A stretch of DNA of 64,000 bases, taken from positions 32,946,001 to 33,010,000 of the forward strand of contig CM044309.1 in the NCBI GenBank assembly GCA_024291935.2, read 5' to 3'. Origin of the DNA: Okapia johnstoni (Eukaryota > Chordata > Mammalia > Artiodactyla > Giraffidae). Both the position numbers and the translations under genes were made by a program. This document shows, in pieces, positions 34,152 through 45,394 of this stretch (positions within the stretch are counted from its first letter, which is position 1; the number at the start of each line of letters is the position of its first letter). The notes below the pieces were generated by a model. It searched no databases. It was not told where the DNA came from and saw nothing but the letters and a program-made list of their open reading frames with translations.

Positions 34152-34383
34152 CATTCTTTCAAAAATATTTATTTATTTCCATGGCTGCATTGGGTCTTAG
34201 TTGTAGCATGAGGGTACGCCTTTGCATCATTCGAGATCTTGCATTGTGGTGCACGGACTCCCTAGTTTGGTGCAGGCTTAGTTGCTCCAAGGCATGTGGG
34301 ATCTTAGTTCCCAGACCAGGGGTAGAACTCATGTCCCCTGCATTGCAAAGCAAATTTTAAACCACTGGCCCACTAGGGAAGCC
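34152..34383 (-). mobile_element. CHR-2-type artiodactyl SINE
   Basis: Antisense: 'ttatttccatggctgcattg', 'gggtcttagttgtagcatg', 'tgtgggatcttagttcccag', ending 'cactagggaagccc'. Diverged but nearly complete. Confidence 0.85.
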
Positions 34384-34898
34384 CTGAAACCACTGTTCTT
34401 CTTGACGCTAAGTGTAGACATTCCATGCTAAGAGTCAAGTGGGGAATATTAGGAATAAGTGCTTTTTATTGTTTTTATTGAAGTATAGTGAATTTACAAC
34501 ACTGCATTAGTTTCAGGTGCACAGCATAATGACTCAGTATTTTGTAGATTACATTCCATTATAGATTATTACAAGATATTGGGTATAATTCCCTATGCTC
34601 TGCAGTAAACCTGGTTGCTTATCTATTTTATGTATAGTGATTTGTATCTGTTAATCCCATACCTCTAGTTTGTCCCTTTCCCCCCCGCTTTGGTAAGCAA
34701 ACATTTGTTTTCTATGTCTGTGAGTCTGTTTCTGTTCTGTAAATATTCATTTGTATTATTTTTTAGATTCCACATATAAGTAATATCATACAGGATGTCT
34801 TTGTCTGATTATTTTACTAAGCATAATATTCTCTAAGTCCATCCATGTTGCTATAAATGGCAATATTTCATCCTTTTTATGGCTGAGTAGAATTTCTG

Positions 34899-34926
34899 TA
34901 TGTGTGTGTGCACGCATGTGTGTGTG
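34899..34926. repeat. TG-rich microsatellite inside L1
   Basis: Two TG runs separated by a short 'cacgca' interruption. Confidence 0.9.
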
Positions 34927-35069
34927 AATGACATCTTCTTAAGCCAATTTCTGTCGGTAAGCTGCTTCCATGTCTTGGCTATTGTAAATAGTGTTGCTAT
35001 AAACATTGGGATATGTGTTTCTTTTTTTAATTAGTGCCTTTGTTTTTTCTTTTTTTTTTTTTTTCCTGA

Positions 35070-35265
35070 CATTTCTGGTGGCTCAGATGGTAAGGCGTCT
35101 GCCTACAATGTGGGAGACCCAGGTTCAATCCCTGGGTTAGGAAGATCTCCTAGAGAAGGAAATGGCAACCCACTCCAGTATTCTTGCCTGGAAAATCCCA
35201 TGGATGGAGGAGCCTGCTAGGCTACAGTCCATGGGGTTGCAAAGAGTCGGACACGACTAAGTGAC
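35070..35265 (+). mobile_element. Bov-tA SINE inserted in L1
   Basis: Head 'ctggtggctcagatggtaag', B-box 'aggttcaatccctgg', tail 'gtcggacacgactaagtgac'. 'ctttgttttttct' appears on both sides, next to a long T run on the left, and probably marks the target-site duplication. Confidence 0.93.
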
Positions 35266-35544
35266 TTCACTTTGTTTTTTCTGGATATACATCCAGGTGT
35301 GGAATTGTTGAATCATACAGTAGTTCTATTTTTAGTTTTCTGAGAACTCTGCATACCATTGTCCATGGTGGCTGCACCAATTTACATTTCCACCAACAGT
35401 GTACCAGGGCTCTCTTTCTCCACATCCTCTCCAGCATTTGTTATTTTTAGACTTTTTGATGATAGCCATTCTGACTGATGTGTGGTGCTATTCCACTGAG
35501 GTTTTGATTTGCATTTCCCTATTCAAGTCGAATAAGTGCTTTTT

Positions 35545-36279
35545 TAAAGTGGCAGAAATTTTCATTCTTTTTTTTTCCTGAACAAGCAATATGTTATATG
35601 ATTGTTCAAGCAATATTTCTCTCAGAAGCACATGAGTTTTGTTAATTTTCTTGGAGTTAGTAACCAGGTGATATACAGACAAACATGATTACCTCTCAAT
35701 CGCAGCAAGAGAAATAATCTCCAGGTATAATGAAACAGTCCATCTTATTGCAATAAAAAGCAAGAAAACCAGGGCGCTGAGACTTGATGTTTCCTGTAGT
35801 TTATGTCCCTGAAGACCGCTGGAGGTAATAATCATTCCATCTTCCATTTCCGTAGTGCCTGATGGTTTGCAAAGTACTTTCATATATGTTATTTCATTCA
35901 AAGAAAAAAATGTATATTCTATAAGGCCCATTCCTGAAAGAAAATAAAATGTCAAGTAAATGAAAACTACTCTTAGATTGAATAATTCAGAGAGCTGCTC
36001 AATCAGTACAGTGAACCACTTCATAAGAAATAGAGGAGCCAAAAAATAAAATAAAATCATCTTCATGAGTATAACTATGAAATATACGGGCCTTGTTAAA
36101 TGTTTTTCATTTTGTTCATGATTCAGGGACTGTAATTTTTCCAGATTTGTTGAAATTAGGGAAAAGATGATAGACATCCTAGATCTTAGATGCATTGTGG
36201 AATTGTAATGCTTTGCCACCTGAAGCAAAATGTATATGTATTGTTTGGTGGTAATGACCTTCCTTCCTTTCCCTCTTTT
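35545..36279. other. Stretch holding the longest open frame of the window
   Basis: The minus strand is open for 233 codons (35689-36390). The protein would be rich in Phe, Leu, Ile and Met with no recognisable domain, and the frame runs from apparently single-copy DNA toward a probable LINE-2-like segment (about 36280-36475). I treat it as a chance frame in T-rich sequence. Confidence 0.5.
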
Positions 36280-36479
36280 TCCACCCTCTGATGTGATACA
36301 TGCTCCATCCTTACCTCTGTGTACCTTCCGCTCCATCCAGGCCAGAATGTTCCCTTTGACAAAAATGTGCACATTCCTGCCCCATACCATTCTTCACATT
36401 TAAAACCATCTTTCTTCCTCCAAGAATGTTCCCATGCTACTCTGAGCTACACTCTCCTTTTTTGTCTTCCAGTAGTTCA

Positions 36480-37380
36480 TATTTTTCATTCATTCATTCA
36501 ACCACTATTTAAAGAGAATCCACCACGCACAAGGCATAAATTAGGAAATGGAATAATGAATGAAAAAGAAAAAGACAAACAAGATGTCTACTCTTGGGGA
36601 GCTGACATTCTCTGCAAGAACAGACAACAAACATATACACAATAAAAGACTATTTTAGATGCTCTTAAGTGTTATGAAGATCCACAAAGGGGTGATACGA
36701 GACAGTGGCTGAAGGAGATGGCTCAAACCGTAAAGACTCTGCATGCAATGTAGGAGACCTGGGTTCGATCCCTGGGTCAGGAAGACCCCTTGGAGAAGGA
36801 AATAGCAACCCACTCCAGAATTCTTTCCTGGAGAATCCCATGGACAGAAGGGGAGCCTGACAGGCTACAGTCCATGGGGTCACAAAGAGTTGGACACAAC
36901 TGAGTGACTAACACACACACACTGAATGAATGAAAGGAGCCAGTCCTTCAAAGTTAGGGTGCAAAGTTTTCCAGGAAGAATGGATACCGGCAAAGGGCTC
37001 AAGGAGGGACCAAACATGGAAGTTTCCAGAAGGAAAAAAGAAGGGAGGTATGGTCAGAGTAGTGAATGATGGGAAGCTTGGCAGAGATGGAGCTGAGAGG
37101 TAGGCTAGTGCTGGATCACATAGGAACTTAGCGTTTAAACTGAGTGCATCCAGAAGCCGTGAAGAGAGCTTTAGGCGGGAGATGACAAGACAGGATTTGT
37201 GTTTTTTGAAAGCTCTCCATGGCTACTGTGCAGAGAGTGGACCACAGGGGAACAAAATTAGAGTGAAGGTCACTAGTAAGGAGATTGTTGCAGGTCCAAG
37301 GGGTACAAGTGAGGTAAAGACTAAGGTTGTATGTGAAGATGGAAAAAAGTTGACATACTTGAAATCTATTTTGCAACTTA
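36480..37380 (-). mobile_element. LINE-2 copy interrupted by Bov-tA
   Basis: Starts at the 3' terminus ('ttcattcattcattcaacca') and continues antisense: 'tcttggggagctgacattct', then, after the SINE, 'aggcgggagatgacaagaca', 'gctactgtgcagagagtgga' and 'ggagattgttgcagg'. A rather long, diverged LINE-2 fragment. Confidence 0.68.
36712..36920 (+). mobile_element. Bov-tA SINE with CA-repeat tail
   Basis: Shortened head ('gagatggctcaaaccgtaaa'), B-box 'gggttcgatccctgg', body with a small GGG insertion ('acagaaggggagcctgac'), tail 'gttggacacaactgagtgac' followed by ACACAC repeats. Confidence 0.93.
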
Positions 37381-38065
37381 AGCCATCAGGACTTATGAGT
37401 AAATTAAATGCAGAAGGAAAAGGAAACTCAAATCCATACTCTACCGCGTCTTAATTAAGCTATTTAATGTGTTTGTACATGTGTTCCAAACAAGATTATG
37501 ATGACTTTGCAGCCAGAAATTACTTCTATCCTACTTTTTTTGTCTCAATCACAGATATGAGGATGGCTCTTTGCAAAAATGAGTACACAAGAAAAGCTTA
37601 ACTTGGATCCAATGAATATTTTTACCTCTTCTGTGGGGCCAAAAATAATCCGATCCAACTGACCATTGCAAAGCAAAGTGTCTGCCTCCATTTTTTTTCT
37701 GCATGCTGCCATCCATACCTTCACCTCCTGCTACATTTTCGGTATCTGTAATTCTCTCTGTGATTTCTTGGTACCCACTATCTACAGATGAGATCTCTGC
37801 CTTGGTCAGAGGAAGCCCACTTCCTTGCTTACTGCACAAAACCTGATGCAGCTCACTGCAGCCGGTAACTCTTCACTCACTCTGCCACGCCCTCGGCAGG
37901 TGATGGGAACCCAAAGATAACCAAGAAGAAGCATGAGAAAACTTGCCATCTAGTCTTCGCTAAGAACTAAGTGGGAGAATTCTGGACTACACGAGTATGC
38001 ATGAGAAAGAAAGGGAAAAATTATACAAGAAAATGCAAACATGAGTCTCTCTAAGGGCCACATGA
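37381..38065. other. Stretch without recognised features
   Basis: Includes a 96-codon minus-strand frame (37549-37839) with no family resemblance. No named repeat. Confidence 0.4.
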
Positions 38066-38067
38066 CA

Positions 38068-38273
38068 TCATCAAGTGGCTCAGTGGTAAAGAATCCACCT
38101 GCGATGCAGGAGACGTAGGTTCGACTCCTGGGTCAGGAAGATCCCCTGGAGAAGGAAATGGCAATCCACTCCCACATTCTTGTCTGGGAAATCCCACGGA
38201 CAGAGTAGCCTGGTGGGCTATCGTCCATGAGGTCACAAAGAGTCGGACATGACTGAGCAAGCAAGCAAGCAAG
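38068..38273 (+). mobile_element. Bov-tA SINE with CAAG-repeat tail
   Basis: Head 'aagtggctcagtggtaaaga', B-box 'aggttcgactcctgg', tail 'gtcggacatgactgagcaag' followed by further AGCA-type units to 38273. Confidence 0.93.
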
Positions 38274-39179
38274 GGCTGCATAAAAAGGAAGCTCCAAGTG
38301 CTCCCCCATCCCTTAGCTCTTTTGTAAACACAACATGATTTTAGTTCCAGGAAACGGAATCTTGAACCTCTCCACAAGAGGCAAAGAGGATGCGGTGAAC
38401 ATGTGTGCAGAATTGTCTTTGAGGTTGCTGAGACAACTCCATCTTTCATTCCCCCATCCTCTCTTCTCAAAAACAAATGTCCTTTCTTGTATTGGAGTTA
38501 GTTTCTTTTCAATAAATATTTGTCAAATTATAGATAACATACACAAGACCCCAGAAGGGTCCTAGAAATGTAGTCCTTGTCCACTAAATCTTTGAAGAAA
38601 ATACGTAAAACAAAGTGTAAAAGAAATGTATGGCAAATAAACAACTGCATAGGATGTCTGGCACAAGGGAAGGGTGCTAAAACACCACAGACTGCTCAAT
38701 ACAGACAGGGCAGAAGGGGGAGGTATAAAGGAAGTAAAAGAGAAGGGAATGCGTGATGACAAAGAACGTGTTTGCTTGATCATCTATGTCCTGAATGGAT
38801 GATTCAAGGAAGATGGTTCAGAGGAGGAGTCGGTGTGGATGTGGAAAGGTGAGTACTATTGTGAGCAGTTGAGAAGAAGAGTATGCAGGTAGAAGACCAG
38901 CTGGAGCAAATCTCAGAGACATCACACTGTTTGGAACACTGAGCAATGGTGTGAAGTTGTCTGACTGGAGAACAGGAACCAGGGTGAGGTGTGCTAAAAG
39001 TAGACAAGGTAAATGAACCCCGTATCAAGGTTGCACGTTGGACATTATTCTCTAGCTAACAGGGAGTTCTCACAACTTTCAGATTGGGACGCACCATGAG
39101 CTGGTCCAGAATAAGGATGATAATGCTAGTGGAGCTACAGGAATGCCCCTCTCAGGTCTCCACTTAAGAAAATCTCTTA
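38274..39179. other. Stretch with one member of a local repeat pair
   Basis: Purine-rich on the + strand. Holds copy A (38674-38784) of a local repeat pair. The part from about 38790 vaguely resembles antisense LINE-2, not certain. Confidence 0.4.
38674..38784 (+). repeat. Local direct repeat, copy A
   Basis: Shares 'gacagggcagaaggg', 'gagaagggaatg' and neighbouring blocks, in the same order and spacing, with copy B at 40112-40229. Family not identified; it may be an unnamed old interspersed repeat or a local duplication. Confidence 0.7.
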
Positions 39180-39683
39180 GGCATAGAAGATAATTTTATG
39201 GTTACCAAAGGGAAAAGAGGGAGGGATAATTGAGAGTATGAGATTAAGAGGTGCACATTACCACGTGTAAAATAAATAACAAGGATTTACTGTATAGCAC
39301 AGGGAACTATATTTAATATCCTGTAATAATGAAAAAGAATGGAGAACAACAACTATATACAACTGAATCACTGCTGTACACCTGAAACTAACAAAGTACT
39401 GTAAATCAACTATGAAAAGTAAGTGAAAGTGTTAGTCTCTCAGTGGTGTCCGACTCTTTGAAACCGCATGGACTGTAGCTCATCAGGCTCCTCTGTCCAC
39501 CGGATTTTTTAAGGCAAGAATACTGGAGTGGATTGCCAATCCCTTCTCCAGGAGATCTTCCCGACCCAAGGACTGAACCCAGTCTCCCACATTGCAGGCA
39601 GATTCTTTATCATCTGAACTACCTGGGAAGCCCCACCAGCAGAGTTGGTCAAAATCAACTATACATCAACTTTAAAAAAGTAA
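39180..39683 (+). mobile_element. L1 LINE 3' end split by a Bov-tA
   Basis: 'ttatggttaccaaagggaaa', 'ttactgtatagcacagggaa', 'cacctgaaactaacaaagta', then the SINE, then 'aaatcaactatacatcaact' and an A-rich end. Confidence 0.88.
39414..39651 (-). mobile_element. Bov-tA SINE inserted in the L1 end
   Basis: From 'gtgttagtctctcagtggtg' to 'ctacctgggaagcccc', plus about 17 extra bases on the head side. Flanked by the 11-bp direct repeat 'aaatcaactat' (39403-39413 and 39652-39662). Confidence 0.93.
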
Positions 39684-41089
39684 GAGAAAGAAGATCTCTT
39701 GGGGAGCAGAGATTGGTTGATGGTCTCCAGAAGTCACTCCTTTGAGCTCACCCCAGTGGTGAACACTCCAAAGCTGCCCATCCTGACCACAGGGAAGCTC
39801 TTCAATGGGAAACTTTGTCTCAGCTATTTCCCATCATTCTGCCTGAGACTGTCTCCACGCTGGCTGTTCTCTGCGGTTCTGGGTACCAACTCTTCCTCCT
39901 CCTTTTCCAGTCACAGCTGTCAGGGCTGCATGGCAATTAGAGGTTCCCCCCACCCCCATATTTTCTCGATCCCTCTCCTTGTTTTCTCCATAGACAACAT
40001 CCCAGATAAACCTCTTGCACCCTTGCCATTGGCTTCCCAGAAGACCAGACTGACAAGGCTGCTGACATATGAAGGATGAGCAATACTGATCCACCCGTTT
40101 TGGGGGTAATAAGCTAAAGGACCACAGATAGGTCGGTACTGACAGGGCAGAAGGGAGAAGTAGAAGGGAAGTGAAAGAGAAGGGAATGCTCGATAACAAC
40201 AAAGAAGAACATATGCGCTTAATCATCTCCAGTGAACTTGTGGGAGGGAGATGGCTATTTTGAAATCACTCAGTCATCAATGTATTTTTCAACTATGTTG
40301 GGGATGGGTAAATATTTGTGTTTTTGTCACTGATGAGTCATTGACTGTTCCCTCCCCACCATTTACATCCCTGACCCTGTAACTGTGCCTTTAGTGTGGG
40401 ATTGACTTAATAATTTGGATCAAATGCAAGAAAATGTTTGTTATTGAAAGTTTTAACATTTATGCTCTTTTTATTAATATCCATAGCAACATGAACTAAC
40501 AATTTAGACAATCAAATTTTCCTAATTAAAGAATACTACTACCATTTATTCATATGCTATGGGACATAACCTTGAAGAGGGTTTATAAAGAACACAGTCA
40601 GACTTTCTACTTTCACAGAAGAAATCATAACTTTACAAAAGTGTTTAGTTGAAAAAATAGCCTATTCAAGAAACTAATTTTATTTTCTTATTTCAAACTA
40701 CTTTTAATGTTTAACAAGAGAAGACTAATTATAATACATAAAGCCAATTTAGTGATTTCCAAACATTTTCTTTAAGTTTTTATCAGATTACTTCTCAAAT
40801 TTAATTAGGTAGACTTCATTGTGGACTTTCTATTCTGATTTACTATGTTTTCATTTGTTTCTCTACTAAATAGATACATATTAATATCCAGAGTGAAAAA
40901 ATATGAACTTATTGAAAAACAAAATGGAGTAGTAGTTCTCAACTACTCTGATTTGATGAGAACAAAGATTACTTTACAATTAAGAAAAACTATGTAGGAG
41001 TCCATTACAACTATGGAATATTTGAGCTGACCATATGATCACCTAATTAAAGATGTTTTAAAATCCAAAACAACTTGGCAGTAATTGTA
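39684..41089. other. Mixed stretch, GC-richer start, AT-rich end
   Basis: From 39.7 to 40.1 kb both strands are open for about 130 codons with no recognisable protein. The 'cagataaacctcttgcaccc' piece recalls the end of an old LTR or similar repeat. From 40.3 kb the DNA is AT-rich with nothing seen. Confidence 0.4.
40112..40229 (+). repeat. Local direct repeat, copy B
   Basis: Partner of copy A at 38674-38784; matching blocks include 'gctaaa..accacag', 'gacagggcagaaggg' and 'agagaagggaatg'. Confidence 0.7.
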
Positions 41090-41717
41090 CAGTCAGTCAG
41101 TTCAGTAACACAGTCATGTCCAACTCTTTGTGACCTCATGGACTGTAGCATGCCAGGCTTCCCTGTCCATCACCAACTCCCGGAGCTTGCTCAAACTCAT
41201 GTCCATAGAGTCGGTGATGCCATCCAACCATCTCATCATCTGTCATCCTCTTCTCCTCCTGCCTTCAATCTTTCCCAGCATAAGGGTCTTTTCCAGTGAG
41301 TCAGCTCTTTGCATCAGGTGGCCAAAGTATTGGAGCTTCAGCATCAGCCCTTCCAGTGAATATTCAGGATTGATTTCCTTTAGGTTAGACTGGTTGGATC
41401 TCCTTGCAGTCCAAGGGACTCTCAAGAGTCTTCTCCAACACCACAGTTCAAAAGCATCAATTCTTTGGCGCTTAGCTTTCTGTATGGTCCAAGTCTCACA
41501 TTCATACATGACTACTGGAAAAACCATAGCTTTCACTAGACGGACCTTTGTTGGCAAAGTAATGTCTCTGCTTTTTAATATGCTATCTAGGTTGGTCATA
41601 GCTTTTCTTCCAAGGAGTAAGCATGTTTTCATTTCATGGCAGCAGTCACCATCTGCAGTGATTTTGGAGCCCCCCAAAATAAAGTCTCTCACTGTTTCCA
41701 TTGTTTCCCCATCTATA
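41090..41717 (-). mobile_element. BovB LINE 3' fragment, best-preserved antisense copy
   Basis: Reverse-complement BovB from the tail ('cagttcagtaacacagtcat') to 'tccattgtttccccatctat'. Less decayed than the other minus-strand copies: the ORF2 C-terminal frame stays open for 152 codons. Confidence 0.95.
41243..41701 (-). pseudogene. BovB ORF2 C-terminal fragment (uninterrupted)
   Basis: Antisense frame of 152 codons matching the region downstream of the reverse transcriptase in BovB ORF2. Visible landmarks include 'GRKAMTNLDSILKSRDITLP', 'VFPVVMYECETW' and 'YFGHLM'. Endonuclease and reverse-transcriptase domains are absent because of 5' truncation, so no enzyme could be made. In intact BovB this protein nicks DNA and reverse-transcribes its own RNA, and is thought to mobilise Bov-tA/BOVA2 SINEs that share its 3' end. 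The opposite strand is also open (215 codons, 41130-41777); that frame is a shadow of this one. There is no promoter context for expression. Confidence 0.88.
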
Positions 41718-42149
41718 CACTTGTGTGTAAATATGGAATTTTTAACTAAAAAAGAATTATTTGTTCATCCCATATGATTCTTCCTAAACTGTCACATATA
41801 AACTGGTTTCATAACTTGTTTTCATCTCCACATCCTGTGAAGTACTTTTGTTTATAATATTCTTTTTGTAGTAAAGGGAAGCCTTGTAGATGAAAGAGAT
41901 AGCACAAGCTCGTACTTTCATATCATAAAGTAAATAAGTGGAGTTGTTCACTTGATCAGTAGCTGTCACTTTGAAATAATTTTCCACTGAGTACAAAGTC
42001 TTGGAATTCTTTGGGAGAGAGCAGTCACTCCTAGAAACCTTTATAAACCACAGGGACAAATGAGAGGTTGATTGCCTTTGACATACGAAGAAATTCACAT
42101 TTCAATAGTATGTCAACTTTTAACCTTCAAAATCTAATCCACATGGATT
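41718..42149. other. Stretch without recognised features
   Basis: A 104-codon minus-strand frame (41784-42098) has no resemblance to a known family. Confidence 0.4.
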
Positions 42150-42512
42150 ATACTGCATTTATAGTTAATATGAAATATTGGCTGTATTCCCTACATTGAG
42201 TGATATAGTCTTGCAGCTTATTTATTTTATACATAGCACTTGGTATCTCTAAATCCCACACCCCTATCTTCCTCCCCCGCTTTCCCTTTCCCATTGGTAA
42301 CCCCTAGTTTGTTCTCTGTACCTGTAAATCTGTTTCTGTTTTGCTATATACATGCTTTTGTTTTATTTTTTAGATTCCACATATAAGTGATGTCATATAG
42401 TATTTGTCGTTCTCTGTCTGATTTATTTCACAGAGTATAGTATTCTCTAGATTCATCCTCATTGCTGCAAATGGCAGAATTCCATTTTTTTTTTTATGAC
42501 TGGGTACTATCC
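42150..42512 (-). mobile_element. L1 LINE 3' fragment
   Basis: Antisense L1: 'ttggtatctctaaatcccac', 'ttggtaacccctagtttgtt', 'agattccacatataagtgat', 'attgctgcaaatggcagaat'. Confidence 0.85.
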
Positions 42513-42999
42513 CACAAGAACTTTTTTCCTCCAAAAGTCTGCTCATCAAAATGGCTCAGCTCAAATGAAAAAGTTTCCTTGAACTCATCAGTCCCCCACC
42601 ATGATTCCTTAATGCTTTCACTAGCCTCATGTTTACTGAGCAGGCCAAGGGATCCTTGAGGAAAGGACTTAATTCCTATTCTTTGAATTATTCCAATACC
42701 ATTATACTGTCCCCAGTAGATAACACAGTACCAGAAACACTGGGACAAATGTTTCAGATTTGTTAAATCTTACATTTTCAAAACTACTTTAGGAGATAAT
42801 CTTGATCCAATCTCAGTTTTTTTCATTGAGAGGATTTCCTTTTGTTTTAACTGAAGTCATAGTCCTTCTCCACCTGACACTCCCAGATTAAGCTATATAT
42901 AGATATAGCAACAGTCTTTCTGAAGGACAGTTTATAGCAACAATTATAACTTTAAATGTATATAATTAAAATTTTAAACATAAATAATTTTTATTCTAA
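42513..42999. other. Stretch without recognised features
   Basis: AT-rich; no gene or recent repeat. Confidence 0.4.
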
Positions 43000-43325
43000 G
43001 AATTCCAATTCTAGAAAGTTAGCCTCGAGATATATCATACAATTGGCCAAAAACATCTGCACCTAGATATGGATTAGAGCATTGCTTATAACAGCAAAAA
43101 CTGGCCACTCTATAAGTGACACGTTAAATAAATTATGGCACATCCATTTAAAAAGAGAATAAATACTATGCTACTCTTTAAACAAACCAGAAAATCTATA
43201 TATGGTGACATGTAAGGACTGCCAACATGTATCACTAAGGAAAATAATTCAGTTGTACAAGAGTATATTTTTATTTCTTTTCAGTAAAAAATAAATACCT
43301 TGAAATAATCAAGATGAATAAACTG
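43000..43325 (+). mobile_element. Old L1M-type 3' relic
   Basis: 'gcattgcttataacagcaaa', 'gttaaataaattatggcaca', 'aatactatgctactctttaa' and 'tggtgacatgtaaggactgc' follow the L1M distal ORF2 layout. Confidence 0.6.
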
Positions 43326-43659
43326 TAACTTATAAATCATGATTAGTTCTGAGGTTGGGATGTACTAGCTTAGATTTAGATGTTAGTATTGAATGGATTT
43401 CTATAAGCCATATGTATATATTATCTATGATCAGAAACACATTACTCGAGAAACAGATCTTCGGCATTTGTTCTCAATAATGGGAGGAGGCCAAGAGCGT
43501 TTGCAGGGGTGCTGTCTCTATGCAGAAAAGAATAAGCAGGGTGAGTTTGAAATGTAGGACACAGAAGGGCTGGAAATGGGCAATAAGGTTGGAGGTCCAG
43601 GGAAAGATAATATATGAGAACTGTCCAAAAATGGAGCAAATTGCATTGTTAAGTAGTGA
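43326..43659. other. Stretch without recognised features
   Basis: Includes overlapping 64-71-codon minus-strand frames with no recognised family. Confidence 0.4.
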
Positions 43660-43855
43660 GCTCCCCACTCATCCAACTCTGTAAGCAAGACCTCAGAATG
43701 TTCCTTTATGCCTTTCTCTCCCTTCTTTCTCAAGATTCACTTAACACAGACACTTCTCCCCATATCTTTCAACATTACTTTTGTCCTGATAATCAACCTC
43801 TCTTGCTTGAACTATTAGAATAACTTTCTAACTGGTATCCCTATATCAAGTGTAG

Positions 43856-44064
43856 AGATTAGAGTACTCCATCTCTAAGTCATGTCCAACTCTTTGCAAC
43901 CCCATGAACTATAGTTCCACCAGGCTCCTCTGTCGGTGACATTTCCCAGGCAAGATACCAGAGAGGGTTGCCACTTCCTCCTCCAGGGGATCTTCCCCAC
44001 CCAGCGATCAAACCTGTCTCTCCTGCATTGGCAGGAGGATTCTTTACCACTGAGCTACCTGGGA
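43856..44064 (-). mobile_element. Bov-tA SINE in LINE-2
   Basis: Reverse-complement SINE ending in 'ccactgagctacctggga'. Flanked by a perfect 13-bp direct repeat 'atatcaagtgtag' (43843-43855 and 44065-44077). Confidence 0.94.
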
Positions 44065-44077
44065 ATATCAAGTGTAG

Positions 44078-44668
44078 CAGGCAGAATTTGGGCCATGACC
44101 TTTGTCCCCAATGTCATGACTATAAATAACTTATGTGCTGTGCTTCATCGCTCAGTCATGTCCAACTCTGCGACCCCATGGACTGTAGTCCACCAGGCTC
44201 TTCTGTCCTTGGGGATTCAACTTATATTACATGGCAAATGGCCTCTGCAGATGTAATAAAGGTTATTAATGACCTTGGCTTTAAAATAGAGAGAGTATCC
44301 TGGATTATCCTAGTGAACTCAACATCATCACATGCACCCTTTTAAGTGGAGCTTCCCACCAGCCCAAGACAGAGGAGGAAATAAGAGAGAGGTAGCAGAA
44401 GGGGAGAGACTGGACTTGACCTGGCGGAATTATTGGCTCAAAGACCAGAGGGGCTGCATGGAGGTGAGAAAGAGACAAATTCCAACAACCTGTGAGCTTG
44501 CGATGAGAACCTCAGTCCAGCCGATACTTTGATCCCTATCTGGTGAGATCCTTAACAGAGCACTCCTCTAAGCCTTGCTGTGCTCAAACTCCAACCTACA
44601 AAAAATGTGATACTGTTTTAAATGCCTAATTTGTGAGTTCTTTCAGAGGCCATAGAAAACTAATACAC
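44078..44668 (+). mobile_element. MaLR/ERVL-type LTR
   Basis: 'gcaggcagaatttgggccat', 'gacctttgtccccaatg', 'tctgcagatgtaataaaggt', 'gatactgttttaaatgccta' and the terminus 'catagaaaactaatacacc' give the order of an old mammalian LTR. It lies inside the LINE-2 scaffold and carries a small Bov-tA fragment. Confidence 0.68.
44131..44218 (-). mobile_element. Short Bov-tA fragment inside the LTR
   Basis: 'catcgctcagtcatgtccaa' to 'ctcttctgtccttgggg'; flanked by 'aacttat' on both sides. Confidence 0.88.
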
Positions 44669-45021
44669 CAATCCTGGCCCGTCAATGGTCAATTTTTCCA
44701 AATGCAATGAGACTGATTTCTTTTTTTCTCGAATTACAGATCTGGTCACGACATGCTCATTTACAATCATTATTTGCTCTTCAGAAACCCTGTGAACCCT
44801 AATCCGAACCTTAATCCCTCACACAGCCTTCAAGATTTGTGTGGTTTCCAGCTCACACGAACCTCTCCAGCCTCATCTTCTATCAGCCCCCAACTCTGAG
44901 ATTCAGCCATTCACAGACTGCAATGCTCCTTTGCATGCATGGCCTTCACACAAGCTGTTCCCTCTGCCTAGAATGTTTTCCTCTCTTATATTCATCATCT
45001 GGCCACTACTATTCATTCTTT

Positions 45022-45394
45022 CTTTTTGTTGAGGTTTTCTTCGTTTTGAAATTTGAAAATATTTATTTTTTTACCTTTTTGAATACAACTAATACCTTTT
45101 TATTTTGGAATAGTTTAAGATTCACAGAAGTTGCAAAAACAGCACAGTTATTACATTACCTTCCCCTCTAGTGATAATAGCATATTCTTTTTGAACTGCC
45201 AAAAAAGAACAACTTAACATATTCATTACTTTTAAATACTTTCTACCTATTCAAGTTCACAGCCAATTCAGAAGGTAGTCATATCACAATCGCATTTTTT
45301 GTATGTGATTTAACGTTTTATTTTTTAATTTATTTTAAAATTTTTATTGGAGTATAGTTGCTTTACAAAGTTGTGCTAGTTTTTACTGTACAGC
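45022..45394 (-). mobile_element. L1-derived insertion(s) in LINE-2
   Basis: The right part ('tttattggagtatagttgct' to 'gtttttactgtacag') is an antisense L1 3' end; the left part ('gtttaagattcacagaagtt') looks like older L1 sequence. Bounded by 11-bp direct repeats with one mismatch, 'attcattcttt' (45011-45021) and 'attcatccttt' (45395-45405). Confidence 0.6.

Larger units (their letters stand above)
34468..35529 (-). mobile_element. L1 LINE, 5'-truncated, perfect 15-bp target-site duplication
   Basis: Antisense L1 3' end and distal ORF2: 'ttgaagtatagtgaatttac', 'ttctatgtctgtgagtctgt', 'ctataaatggcaatatttca', and 'ttgatttgcatttccct' at the truncated end. Flanked by the direct repeat 'gaataagtgcttttt' (34453-34467 and 35530-35544). 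It holds a Bov-tA (35070-35265) and a TG-rich microsatellite. Confidence 0.92.

Noticed and set aside
35689..36390. 233-codon minus-strand frame as a host gene
   Set aside because: No domain, no conserved motif, no splice or promoter context; composition explains the Phe/Leu/Ile-rich product.
39699..40226. Overlapping 126- and 130-codon frames on opposite strands
   Set aside because: Openness on both strands indicates low stop density from composition; no recognisable protein on either strand.
41130..41777. 215-codon plus-strand frame as a gene
   Set aside because: It is antisense to a BovB ORF2 fragment whose real frame is on the minus strand.
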